A stretch of DNA of 64,000 bases from positions 248,001 through 312,000 of the forward strand of contig CAJTDC010000001.1 of NCBI GenBank assembly GCA_910575055.1, read 5' to 3'. The DNA comes from Clostridia bacterium (GTDB taxonomy: Bacteria > Bacillota > Clostridia > Lachnospirales > Anaerotignaceae). The stretch's first letter is position 1. Every line of letters starts with the position of its first letter. Below, piece after piece: positions 28,558 through 36,719 of the stretch. The notes beneath the pieces are model-generated. The model saw nothing but the letters and a program-made list of their open reading frames with translations, was not told where the DNA came from and searched no databases. Both the position numbers and the translations under genes were made by a program.

Positions 28558-29400
28558 ATGTTTAAAATTGTTTCAAAAAAAGAACTGAATGAAGCAGTTA
28601 CAATGCTTGAAATTGAAGCACCTTTTGTAGCAAAAAAAGCAAAAGCAGGTCAGTTTATTATATTTAGAGTAGACGAATATAGCGAAAGAGTACCTTTAAC
28701 CATTGCAGACTATGATAGAGAAAAAGGTACCGTGACTATAATATTCCAAAAAGTAGGATTGTCTACAAAACTATTAGGAGAAAAAAAAGAAGGAGAAAGC
28801 ATTGCTGATTTTGTAGGGCCGCTAGGTGTTGCAACAGACTATGAAAACTTTAAAAAAGTAGCAGTAATAGGCGGTGGTGTAGGCTGTGCGATTGCCTATC
28901 CTCAAGCAAAAGCATTACATCAAATGGGAGTAGAAGTAGATGTCATTGTCGGTTTCAGAAATAAAGACATTGTAATACTAGAAGAAGAAATGAAAGCAGT
29001 CAGCACAAATTATTATTTAACAACAGATGATGGTTCTTACGGTGAAAAAGGATTTGTAACAGACAAATTAAAATCACTGATAGAAGCAGGAAATCACTAT
29101 GATGCAGTCATTGCAATAGGGCCTATTCCTATGATGAAATTTGTAAGTATTGCCACAAAACCATATGGTATTAAAACTATTGTAAGCCTTAATCCTATTA
29201 TGATTGATGGTACTGGTATGTGTGGAGGCTGTCGTGTTACAGTAGGCGGAAAAATTAAATTTGCTTGTGTAGATGGTCCTGATTTTGACGGTCACGAAGT
29301 AGATTTTGACGAATTAATGAATAGAAATTCTATTTATAAAGAGAGAGAAGCAGAAGAAGCACAAACACATATTTGCCGTTTGACTGGCGAAAAACGATAA
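28558..29400 (+). CDS. nfnA: NfnA, small subunit of NADH-dependent ferredoxin:NADP+ oxidoreductase
   Basis: This 280-residue FAD/NAD(H)-binding subunit belongs to the electron-bifurcating transhydrogenase that links NADH, NADPH and reduced ferredoxin. It has the ferredoxin-reductase beta barrel (1-100, with RVPLTIADYD), an NAD fold (VAVIGGGVGCAIAYPQAKAL) and a C-terminal [2Fe-2S] site in DGTGMCGGCRV (Cys222, Cys225) plus Cys237. The family uses three Cys and one Asp for this cluster. Taken alone it could be annotated as a dihydroorotate dehydrogenase electron subunit, but the partner directly downstream decides for Nfn. Confidence 0.92.
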   Translation: MFKIVSKKELNEAVTMLEIEAPFVAKKAKAGQFIIFRVDEYSERVPLTIADYDREKGTVTIIFQKVGLSTKLLGEKKEGESIADFVGPLGVATDYENFKKVAVIGGGVGCAIAYPQAKALHQMGVEVDVIVGFRNKDIVILEEEMKAVSTNYYLTTDDGSYGEKGFVTDKLKSLIEAGNHYDAVIAIGPIPMMKFVSIATKPYGIKTIVSLNPIMIDGTGMCGGCRVTVGGKIKFACVDGPDFDGHEVDFDELMNRNSIYKEREAEEAQTHICRLTGEKR

Positions 29401-29440
29401 ATATAATATATGTTTTGATAGTAAAAGGGGGATATTAGCA

Positions 29441-30835
29441 ATGCCTAATATGAATACAACAAAAATGAAAATGCCTGAACAAGCACCAGACATTAGAAAT
29501 AAAAATTTTAAAGAAGTTGCACTTGGCTATACAGAACAAATGGCTATAGAAGAAGCACAACGCTGTTTAAACTGCAAACATAAACCTTGTGTGAGTGGCT
29601 GTCCTGTTAATGTCAGAATACCAGAATTTATTGCAGAAGTAGCAAAAGGAGAATTTTTAAAAGCATACGAAGTCATTACAACAACAAATGCACTTCCTGC
29701 AGTATGTGGTAGAGTATGCCCTCAAGAAAGCCAATGCGAAGCGAAATGTATTAGAGGGGCAAAAGGAGAACCTGTCGCCATAGGCAGATTGGAAAGATTT
29801 GTAGCAGACTGGTATATGGAACATCACGGTGATGTTATACCTCAAAAACCAGTTTCTAACAATAAAAAAGTAGCAATAATAGGTTCTGGGCCTTCTGGAC
29901 TTGCTTGTGCAGGGGATTTAGCAAAATTAGGCTATGATGTAACAATATTTGAAGCTTTTCATACCGCTGGTGGTGTATTAGTATATGGTATACCAGAATT
30001 CAGACTTCCTAAAGCAATCGTACAAAAAGAAATTGATAAGCTTTCCGCAATGGGAGTTCATATTATGACAAATATGGTAATAGGTAAAGTGCTTTCTATA
30101 GATGAACTGTTAGAAGATATGGATTTTGATGCTGTTTTTATTGGTTCTGGTGCAGGGCTTCCTTCTTTTATGGGCATAGAAGGAGAAGCACTTGTAGGAG
30201 TATATTCTGCAAATGAATATTTAACACGTATCAATTTAATGAAATCTTACATAGAAGAATATGATACACCTATTAAAAAAAGCAAAGCAGTTGCTGTTGT
30301 TGGTGGTGGCAATGTTGCTATGGACGCTGCAAGATGTGCTAAAAGATTAGGAGCAGAACACGTATATATTGTATATCGTCGCTCCGAAGTAGAAATGCCT
30401 GCTCGTCTGGAAGAAATTCACCACGCTAAAGAAGAAGGTATCGAATTTCATTTGTTGAGAAATCCTGTTAAAATATTAAATGATGGTAATGGTAAAGTTT
30501 GTGGTATGGAATGTCAAGTAATGGAATTGGGAGAGCCTGATGCTAGTGGAAGAAGAAGACCTGTAGCAGTAGAAGGTTCTAATTATGTTTTAGATGTAGA
30601 TACTGTTGTAATGTCAATAGGAACTTCTCCTAATCCTCTTATTAGAAGTACTACAAAAGGGCTTGAAACAAATAAAAAAGGCTGTTTGATAGTGAATGAA
30701 GATACGAACGAAACCACAAGACAAGGCATTTATGCAGGTGGTGATGCTGTAACAGGCGCTGCAACGGTTATACTTGCTATGGGAGCAGGTAAAAAAGCTG
30801 CAAAATCAATTGATGAATATTTAAAAAATGCTTAA
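29441..30835 (+). CDS. nfnB: NfnB, large subunit of NADH-dependent ferredoxin:NADP+ oxidoreductase
   Basis: This 464-residue flavoprotein resembles the glutamate synthase small subunit. It has an N-terminal double [4Fe-4S] domain (CLNCKHKPCVSGCPVNVRIP, then CGRVCPQESQCEAKC) followed by FAD- and NADPH-binding folds (IIGSGPSGLACAGDLAKLGYDV and VVGGGNVAMDAARCAKRLG). In Nfn this subunit holds the bifurcating FAD. It follows nfnA by 40 bp with its own GGGGG-type ribosome binding site, and no GltB-like large subunit is nearby, so glutamate synthase is unlikely. Confidence 0.92.
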   Translation: MPNMNTTKMKMPEQAPDIRNKNFKEVALGYTEQMAIEEAQRCLNCKHKPCVSGCPVNVRIPEFIAEVAKGEFLKAYEVITTTNALPAVCGRVCPQESQCEAKCIRGAKGEPVAIGRLERFVADWYMEHHGDVIPQKPVSNNKKVAIIGSGPSGLACAGDLAKLGYDVTIFEAFHTAGGVLVYGIPEFRLPKAIVQKEIDKLSAMGVHIMTNMVIGKVLSIDELLEDMDFDAVFIGSGAGLPSFMGIEGEALVGVYSANEYLTRINLMKSYIEEYDTPIKKSKAVAVVGGGNVAMDAARCAKRLGAEHVYIVYRRSEVEMPARLEEIHHAKEEGIEFHLLRNPVKILNDGNGKVCGMECQVMELGEPDASGRRRPVAVEGSNYVLDVDTVVMSIGTSPNPLIRSTTKGLETNKKGCLIVNEDTNETTRQGIYAGGDAVTGAATVILAMGAGKKAAKSIDEYLKNA

Positions 30836-30871
30836 CCATACTATACTTTAATTATAAGGAGTGTGTAGCAT

Positions 30872-31336
30872 ATGAGAAGAAAAGACAGAGAAATTACACA
30901 GCCAGAACTAATATATGAAATTATAAAAAAATGCGACGTATGCCGTATTGCTTTTTTCGACAAAGATTTTCCTTATATTGTGCCTGTTAATTTTGGTGCA
31001 ACATTCGAAAATGGTGTGTTTACACTTTATTTTCACGGTGCTGATGCAGGCAAAAAAATGGCTTTATTACAGCAAAATAATGCTGTAGCATTTGAAATGG
31101 ACTGTAAACATACGCTCATAGAAGGACAAAAAGGCTGTGATTATACTATGAAATATCAAAGTGTATGTGGTACAGGACATTTGCAAAAATTGACAGAAGA
31201 ACAAAAAGTACAAGCTCTTTCTATTATTATGAAACAGTATACAGACAAAGAAGTAAGCTTTCAGCCAGAAAGAGTCAAAGCAACTGCAGTATTAAAACTG
31301 ACAGTAGAACAAATTACGGCAAAATCAAATATATAA
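30872..31336 (+). CDS. Nim-like pyridoxamine 5'-phosphate oxidase family flavoprotein
   Basis: This 154-residue split-barrel FMN-binding protein belongs to the NimA/nitroimidazole-resistance branch. It opens MRRKDREITQPELIYEIIKKCDVCRIAFFD and has PYIVPVNFGATFENGVFTLYFHGADAGKK, the flavin-binding strand pair of the family. The physiological substrate of most members is unknown; some reduce nitroimidazoles. It follows nfnB by 37 bp and may share its transcript. Confidence 0.88.
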   Translation: MRRKDREITQPELIYEIIKKCDVCRIAFFDKDFPYIVPVNFGATFENGVFTLYFHGADAGKKMALLQQNNAVAFEMDCKHTLIEGQKGCDYTMKYQSVCGTGHLQKLTEEQKVQALSIIMKQYTDKEVSFQPERVKATAVLKLTVEQITAKSNI

Positions 31337-31364
31337 AATTTTTTAATGATAAAGGAGTAATAAT

Positions 31365-31973
31365 ATGACAATTCAAACATTTGAAATGGGTTCTATAGGT
31401 ACAAACTGCTATGTGGTATATAATGAAAAAGGCAACTGTGCTATTGTAGACTGTGATGGCAATACTACAGCACTGTTTCATTATATTTCACAAAACAATT
31501 TAAAACCTAGCCATATACTGCTCACACACGGGCATTTTGACCACATTGGAGCGGTGGAAGAAGTAAAAGAGAAATATGGCTGTACGATATATGCTTGCCA
31601 AAAAGAAGCTGCTTTACTTTCTGACCCTGTATTAAATGCCTCTAATATGTCTTACAGGCCTATTTCTTTAACTGCTGATGTTTGGGTAAAAGAAGGAGAT
31701 GTTATTACAGTAGGAGATTTAGAATTTAAAGTAATAGAAACACCTGGACATACAGAAGGTAGTATCTGCTTTATTATAGAAAATGTTATATTGTCTGGCG
31801 ATACATTATTTTTAGGTTCCTGTGGTAGAGTAGATTTTCCTACAGGTGACCCTACTGCTATGATGGCTTCTTTGAAAAGACTAAAAAATTTAGAAGGAGA
31901 TTATACTGTATATCCTGGACACGGTCCTTCTACTACATTGGAATATGAAAGAAAAACAAATCCCTTTATGTAA
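31365..31973 (+). CDS. Metallo-beta-lactamase-fold hydrolase, glyoxalase II-like
   Basis: This 202-residue MBL protein carries the two-metal motif HGHFDH at 55-60 plus the later ligands in ETPGHTEGSICF, LSGDTLFLGSCGRVDFP and YPGHGPSTTLEYE. The short length and motif order match the YcbL/glyoxalase II-like hydrolases, which cleave thioesters such as S-lactoylglutathione or related acyl thiols. Which thiol is used in this anaerobe is not known. It ends the nfnAB transcript, as a terminator follows. Confidence 0.9.
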   Translation: MTIQTFEMGSIGTNCYVVYNEKGNCAIVDCDGNTTALFHYISQNNLKPSHILLTHGHFDHIGAVEEVKEKYGCTIYACQKEAALLSDPVLNASNMSYRPISLTADVWVKEGDVITVGDLEFKVIETPGHTEGSICFIIENVILSGDTLFLGSCGRVDFPTGDPTAMMASLKRLKNLEGDYTVYPGHGPSTTLEYERKTNPFM

Positions 31974-32006
31974 TATATTCAAATAATATAATACTTTAAA
32001 AAATAT

Positions 32007-32050
32007 AAAAACACTTCACTTTGCTCAAACTGGGCAAGTGTTGTGTTTTT
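32007..32050 (+). terminator. Terminator after the nfnAB-nim-MBL transcript
   Basis: Outer stem AAAAACAC/GTGTTTTT (32007-32014 with 32043-32050) and inner stem CACTTTGC/GCAAGTG (32017-32024 with 32034-32040, one bulge) form a long hairpin ending in T residues. Confidence 0.8.
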
Positions 32051-32080
32051 GATTTAAAAAAATAGAATAATTGCGATATA

Positions 32081-32138
32081 TTGCACATTGATACAATATG
32101 TGGTATTGTTATATTCTAAAGAACACTTGATATTGTGT
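32081..32138 (+). promoter_or_regulatory. nrdDG promoter with two NrdR boxes
   Basis: Two 16-bp sites resemble the NrdR consensus acaCWATATATWGtgt. Box 1 is 32091-32106 (12 of 16 matches) and box 2 is 32123-32138 (14 of 16). They are 16 bp apart, so their centres are 32 bp apart, the helical phasing known for NrdR operator pairs. Promoter elements such as TTGCAC (32081) with TATTGT (32104), or TTGATA (32089) with TATTCT (32112), overlap box 1. NrdR would repress when dATP is plentiful. Confidence 0.75.
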
Positions 32139-32191
32139 TTTGTTTTCAAAAAAATACCATACTTATATTGTTTATCCAGGAGGTTTATGCT

Positions 32192-34309
32192 ATGTACGTC
32201 ATAAAAAAAGACAACACGAAAGAAACATTTAATGTACAGAAAGTAGTAGTAGCCGTAAATAAATCTGCTTACAGGGCACTTGTAAAATTTACAGAAGAAG
32301 ACTTAAATTTTATATGTAGTTTTGTGGAAGAAAAAGCTCACTCTTTAGGAAAAGAGGGTATACATATTAGCGAAATGCACAACATTGTAGAAGGAGCACT
32401 CGAAGCTAGAAACCCTGCTGTAGCAAAAAGCTATAGAGATTACCGCAATTACAAACAGGATTTCGTGCAAATGCTTGACGAAGTTTATAAAAAAAGCCAG
32501 TCTATAATGTATATAGGCGATAAAGAAAACAGCAATACAGACAGTGCTTTAGTATCTACAAAAAGAAGTTTAATATTTAATCAACTTAACAAAGAACTAT
32601 ATCAAAAGTTTTTTATGACCACAGAAGAATTGCAGGCTTGTAGAGATGGTTATTTATATATACACGATATGTCTGCTAGAAGGGACACTATGAACTGCTG
32701 TTTGTTTGATGTCAAAAGTGTTTTGTCAGGTGGTTTTGAAATGGGTAATCTTTGGTACAACGAACCTAAAACACTTAATGTTGCATTTGATGTGATAGGA
32801 GATATTGTATTAAGTGCCGCAAGTCAGCAATATGGCGGTTTCACAGTACCTTCCGTGGATTTACTTTTAGAACCTTATGCCGAAAAAAGCTATCAAAAAT
32901 TTTATGATAGATATGTGGAATTAGGTTTAAATAAAGAAGTAGCAGATAGAGAAGCATTGAAAGATGTTTTAGTAGATTTTGAGCAAGGTTTTCAGGGCTG
33001 GGAATATAAATTTAATACTGTTGCTTCTAGTCGTGGTGATTATCCTTTTATCACTATGACAATGGGTACAGGTATGGGACGCTTTGCAAAAATGGCATCT
33101 ATCACTATGCTGAATGTACGTAAAAATGGTCAGGGCAAAAAAGATTGTAAAAAGCCTGTACTTTTTCCTAAAATAGTATTTTTGTATGATGAAAATCTGC
33201 ACGGTGTAGGAAAACCTTTAGAAGATGTTTTTGAAGCAGGTATTGCTTGCTCTAGCAAAACAATGTATCCTGATTGGCTGAGTTTAACCGGAGAAGGCTA
33301 TGTTGCTGGAATATATAAAAAATATGGTGAAATCATAAGCCCTATGGGATGTAGAGCATTTTTATCTCCTTGGTATGAAAGAGGAGGTATGACCCCTGCT
33401 GATGAAAATGATAAGCCGGTATTTGTGGGTAGGTGGAATATTGGTGTAGTAAGTTTACATTTGCCTATGATATATGCTAAGGCAAAACAAGAAAGCCGTG
33501 ATTTTTATGAAGTATTGGATTATTATTTGAATTTAATTCGTCAGCTTCACATTAGAACATATGCTTATCTGGGAGAAATGAGAGCATCAACAAATCCTTT
33601 AGCTTATTGTGAAGGTGGTTTTTATGGTGGACATTTAGGTATACACGATAAAATTAAGCCTATTATGAAAACAGCAACTGCTTCATTTGGTATTACAGCA
33701 TTAAATGAATTACAGCAGTTACATAATGGAAAATCATTGGTACAAGATGGAGCATTTGCACTAGAGGTATTGACATATATAAACCAAAAAGTGGAAGAAT
33801 ATAAAAAAGAAGATGGCAATTTATATGCTATCTATGCCACACCAGCAGAAAATTTATGTGGATTGCAGGTAACACAGTTCCGTAAAAAATATGGTATTAT
33901 AGAAAATGTTTCTGATAGAGAATATGTTAGCAATGGTTTTCATTGTCACGTTACAGAAAACATTTCTCCTATACAAAAACAAAATTTAGAACATCGTTTT
34001 TGGAATTTATCAAATGGTGGCAAAATACAATATGTCAAATATCCTATTGATTACAATTTAGATGCTATAAGGGCGTTGGTAAGACGTGCTATGGATATGG
34101 GATTTTATGAAGGAGTTAATTTATCTCTTGCCTACTGTGATGACTGTGGACATCAAGAATTGGAAATGGATATTTGCCCAAAATGCGGTAGCAGAAATTT
34201 AACTAAAATTGACAGAATGAACGGTTATTTATCTTATTCCAGAGTAAAAGGTGATACCAGATTAAATGATGCCAAAATGGCAGAAATTGCGGAAAGGAAA
34301 AGTATGTAA
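32192..34309 (+). CDS. nrdD: Anaerobic ribonucleoside-triphosphate reductase (class III)
   Basis: NrdD reduces ribonucleoside triphosphates to dNTPs with a glycyl radical. The frame starts at 32135, but an AGGAGG site (32178-32183) lies eight bases before the ATG at 32192, so the protein is MYVIKKDN..., 705 residues. An N-terminal ATP-cone (1-95) gives allosteric control, the catalytic barrel follows, and the C-terminus has a four-cysteine zinc site (CDDC and CPKC, 649-665) and the glycyl radical Gly678 in RMNGYLS. The activase gene follows at once. Confidence 0.97.
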   Translation: MYVIKKDNTKETFNVQKVVVAVNKSAYRALVKFTEEDLNFICSFVEEKAHSLGKEGIHISEMHNIVEGALEARNPAVAKSYRDYRNYKQDFVQMLDEVYKKSQSIMYIGDKENSNTDSALVSTKRSLIFNQLNKELYQKFFMTTEELQACRDGYLYIHDMSARRDTMNCCLFDVKSVLSGGFEMGNLWYNEPKTLNVAFDVIGDIVLSAASQQYGGFTVPSVDLLLEPYAEKSYQKFYDRYVELGLNKEVADREALKDVLVDFEQGFQGWEYKFNTVASSRGDYPFITMTMGTGMGRFAKMASITMLNVRKNGQGKKDCKKPVLFPKIVFLYDENLHGVGKPLEDVFEAGIACSSKTMYPDWLSLTGEGYVAGIYKKYGEIISPMGCRAFLSPWYERGGMTPADENDKPVFVGRWNIGVVSLHLPMIYAKAKQESRDFYEVLDYYLNLIRQLHIRTYAYLGEMRASTNPLAYCEGGFYGGHLGIHDKIKPIMKTATASFGITALNELQQLHNGKSLVQDGAFALEVLTYINQKVEEYKKEDGNLYAIYATPAENLCGLQVTQFRKKYGIIENVSDREYVSNGFHCHVTENISPIQKQNLEHRFWNLSNGGKIQYVKYPIDYNLDAIRALVRRAMDMGFYEGVNLSLAYCDDCGHQELEMDICPKCGSRNLTKIDRMNGYLSYSRVKGDTRLNDAKMAEIAERKSM

Positions 34310-34310
34310 T

Positions 34311-34799
34311 ATGAATTACCATAACATTACAAAAGATGATATGTTAAATGGCGATGGCTTGAGAGTGGTGCTTTGGGTATCTGGTTGTAATCATCGTTGT
34401 AAAAACTGTCACAACAGTATTACTTGGAATGTAAATGAAGGTTTGCCTTTTGATGAAAATGCACAACAAGAAATATATCAGCAATTACAACAGCAATATA
34501 TTAGTGGTATTACATTAAGCGGTGGTGACCCTCTTTTTCCAGATAATAGAAAAGAAATCACTATTTTAGTAGATAAAATTAAAAAGCAGTTTCCTCAAAA
34601 AACAATATGGTGTTATACAGGATATTTGTGGGAAGAAGTCAAACAATTAGATGTAATGAAACATATTGATGTACTTGTAGATGGAAAATTTATAGAAGAA
34701 TTAGCAGACCCTCAGCTGCATTGGAAAGGTAGTTCTAATCAAAGAGTGATAGATGTACAGAAATCACTAAAACAACAACAAATTATATTACATTCGTAA
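34311..34799 (+). CDS. nrdG: Anaerobic ribonucleotide reductase activating protein
   Basis: NrdG is the radical SAM activase that abstracts hydrogen from the NrdD glycine. The 162-residue protein has the CxxxCxxC motif CNHRCKNC (Cys26, Cys30, Cys33) for its [4Fe-4S] cluster and GGDPLFPDNR for SAM binding. The frame runs back into nrdD, but the start MNYHNITKDD one base after the nrdD stop is the family start. The pair is translated together. Confidence 0.96.
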   Translation: MNYHNITKDDMLNGDGLRVVLWVSGCNHRCKNCHNSITWNVNEGLPFDENAQQEIYQQLQQQYISGITLSGGDPLFPDNRKEITILVDKIKKQFPQKTIWCYTGYLWEEVKQLDVMKHIDVLVDGKFIEELADPQLHWKGSSNQRVIDVQKSLKQQQIILHS

Positions 34800-34816
34800 A
34801 TATTTTAGGAGAACAT

Positions 34817-35338
34817 ATGAAAAGAATAGCAAAATTTGAAAAAGTAAGTGTAACACAATTTATAAAAGACTGGCAAGAAGAATTTTCACAAACGACACAA
34901 AAAGAGTGTGAACAAATTTATCAACATTTGCTTTTACCTTGTCGTGCTACAAAAGGTTCTGCAGGATATGATTTTTTTACACCTATTGACATCACACTTT
35001 CTCCTCGTCAAACAATCAAAATACCTACTGGTATTAGAGTACGTATTAATGATGGTTGGGTGTTAAAATGTTATCCTCGCAGTGGTTTAGGTTTTAAATA
35101 TCGTCTGCAATTAAATAACACTGTAGGGATTATAGATAGTGACTATTATTTTTCTGACAATGAAGGTCATATTTTTGCAAAAATTACAAATGATAGCAAT
35201 GAAAATAAAACAGTTGTTATTACAAAACAAACTAGTTTTATGCAAGGTATTTTTGTAGAATATGGTATTACAGTAGATGATAGTGTAGAAACAATTAGAA
35301 ATGGTGGATTTGGAAGTACCACAATATCAAATTCATAA
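34817..35338 (+). CDS. dut: Deoxyuridine 5'-triphosphate nucleotidohydrolase
   Basis: This trimeric dUTPase converts dUTP to dUMP, keeping uracil out of DNA and feeding dTMP synthesis. Its five motifs are visible: RATKGSAGYDFF (43-54), PRSGLGFK (87-94), GIIDSDYY (104-111), a degenerate fourth one around SFMQGIF, and RNGGFGSTT near the end. The protein has 173 residues, including about 40 residues of helical N-terminal extension compared with the core. It sits 17 bp after nrdG, which fits shared use in dNTP supply. Confidence 0.95.
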   Translation: MKRIAKFEKVSVTQFIKDWQEEFSQTTQKECEQIYQHLLLPCRATKGSAGYDFFTPIDITLSPRQTIKIPTGIRVRINDGWVLKCYPRSGLGFKYRLQLNNTVGIIDSDYYFSDNEGHIFAKITNDSNENKTVVITKQTSFMQGIFVEYGITVDDSVETIRNGGFGSTTISNS

Positions 35339-35374
35339 CCTTTAATAATATAATTGAGAAAGGGAGTGTTGTAA

Positions 35375-36085
35375 TTGGTAGAATTGTTTACATTTGGCAT
35401 AAACAACTGTTATGTACTTTCTGGAGAAAAATATGCTATATTGATTGATACTTGTCCAGCACGCTATGCAAATACGCTTTTTGAAATAATCAAACACAAA
35501 AACATTACATTACTCCTTATTACACATGGTCATACTGACCATATTGCTTGTGCAAAATATATTTCTAAAAAATTGCATATTCCTATTGCAATGCACCAAA
35601 AAGACCAAATACTCATACAACAACCTTCTGCACAAAAAATGTCTGCACTTACTCCTTTAGGCATTGTAATGTGCCAAAATGTAAAACATCAAAAACCTGT
35701 CGCTTTTTTTGAGCCAGATATTTTACTAACACACGGACAACGTTTAGAAGAATATGGTGTAAAAGGGAGAGTATTTTCACTTCCTGGACACACAGAGGGT
35801 TCTATAGGAGTATGGACACCAAATAAAGAGTTTTTTGTAGGAGATGCTATGATGCACATAAGTCCTATATTAAAACCTCGTATCTATCACAATAAATTAG
35901 ATATGGAACGCAGTTTTTATAATATATGTCAAAGTGATGCTACAGCAATCTATATGGGACACGGCAAACCTATATTTAGACAAAATACATTAATAAAAAA
36001 TTTAAAATTACAGTACAAAATGTATACAAATTGTATTTCTATGGGGTGTCGTCAGCATATTGAAATGCAAAAAAAGAAAAAATAA
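35375..36085 (+). CDS. Metallo-beta-lactamase-fold hydrolase
   Basis: This 236-residue MBL protein starts at a TTG with an AGGGAG site about eight bases upstream. The metal motif HGHTDH lies at 51-56, with later ligands in LPGHTEGSIGVW, FVGDAMMH and YMGHGKPIF. It is only distantly similar to the MBL protein at 31365 and has a longer C-terminal tail ending in a lysine run. The substrate is unknown. Confidence 0.87.
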   Translation: MVELFTFGINNCYVLSGEKYAILIDTCPARYANTLFEIIKHKNITLLLITHGHTDHIACAKYISKKLHIPIAMHQKDQILIQQPSAQKMSALTPLGIVMCQNVKHQKPVAFFEPDILLTHGQRLEEYGVKGRVFSLPGHTEGSIGVWTPNKEFFVGDAMMHISPILKPRIYHNKLDMERSFYNICQSDATAIYMGHGKPIFRQNTLIKNLKLQYKMYTNCISMGCRQHIEMQKKKK

Positions 36086-36100
36086 TATACTTGCAAAGGT

Positions 36101-36213
36101 AAAAACACAACAAGGTCGGTAGTCCTTGTGCAATTATAATATAATTGTCAGTAGCCTTCCTCGCCTGTGCATACTGCACACAGGTCGTCCCTCCTTTGCT
36201 TATTACAAGGAGG
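36101..36213 (+). ncRNA. yjdF riboswitch (azaaromatic-sensing family) with SD-sequestering hairpin
   Basis: The 137 bp before yjdF are strongly structured. There is a hairpin at 36110-36129 (ACAAGG/CCTTGT), one at 36131-36147 (CAATTAT/ATAATTG), one at 36164-36184 (CCTGTG/CACAGG), and finally CCTCCTT (36190-36196) which is exactly complementary to the Shine-Dalgarno AAGGAGG (36207-36213). yjdF genes in Firmicutes are known to be preceded by the yjdF RNA, reported to bind azaaromatic compounds. The assignment rests on gene identity, position and structure; I could not run a covariance model. Confidence 0.82.
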
Positions 36214-36222
36214 AAGAACAAT

Positions 36223-36633
36223 ATGAAAGCAACATTTACTGTGTTTTTTGAAGCACCTTTTTGGAAAGGTATTTATGAAAGGGAGGAAGAAAATAAATTT
36301 TCTGTTGCTATAATTATTTTTGGTGCAGAACCTAAAGATATAGAAGTAATGCAGTTTCTAAATACGCACTTTCAATCGCTTCACTTTACAAAATCATTTG
36401 AAACACAACAAAAAACAAAAGTAATACAAAATTACAAAAGACTGCAAAGAAATATTAAAAAACAAACACAACAAAAAGGCATTAGTACAAAATCGCAGCA
36501 GGCATTACAGCAACAAAGAGAATTGCTTAAAATAGAACACAAGAAAAAATCAAATATACAAAAAAAATTATTGCAACAACAGCAATTTGAAATAAAACAG
36601 CAAAAAAAGAAACAAAAGAAAAAAGGACATTAA
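36223..36633 (+). CDS. yjdF: YjdF family protein (DUF2992)
   Basis: The frame begins upstream inside the leader, but the ATG at 36223 nine bases after AAGGAGG gives MKATFTVFFEAPFWKGIYEREEENKFSVAIIIFGAEPKD, the typical YjdF start; 136 residues. An N-terminal beta domain (1-55) is followed by a very basic, glutamine-rich helical tail (60-136). The biochemical role of YjdF is unknown; its riboswitch suggests a response to toxic aromatic heterocycles. Confidence 0.93.
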   Translation: MKATFTVFFEAPFWKGIYEREEENKFSVAIIIFGAEPKDIEVMQFLNTHFQSLHFTKSFETQQKTKVIQNYKRLQRNIKKQTQQKGISTKSQQALQQQRELLKIEHKKKSNIQKKLLQQQQFEIKQQKKKQKKKGH

Positions 36634-36658
36634 AATTTTTAAAGATTTTAATTCACAA

Positions 36659-36701
36659 AAAAAGGAAGTATATTAGTATATTACTAATGTACTCCCTTTT
36701 T
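36659..36701. terminator. Bidirectional terminator between yjdF and the second MATE gene
   Basis: A long stem (36659-36678 with 36682-36701) with a TAT loop, one G/U pair and one mismatch has A-rich and T-rich ends, so it can end both convergent transcripts. Confidence 0.88.
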
Positions 36702-36719
36702 ATTTTGTTACAATCAATA

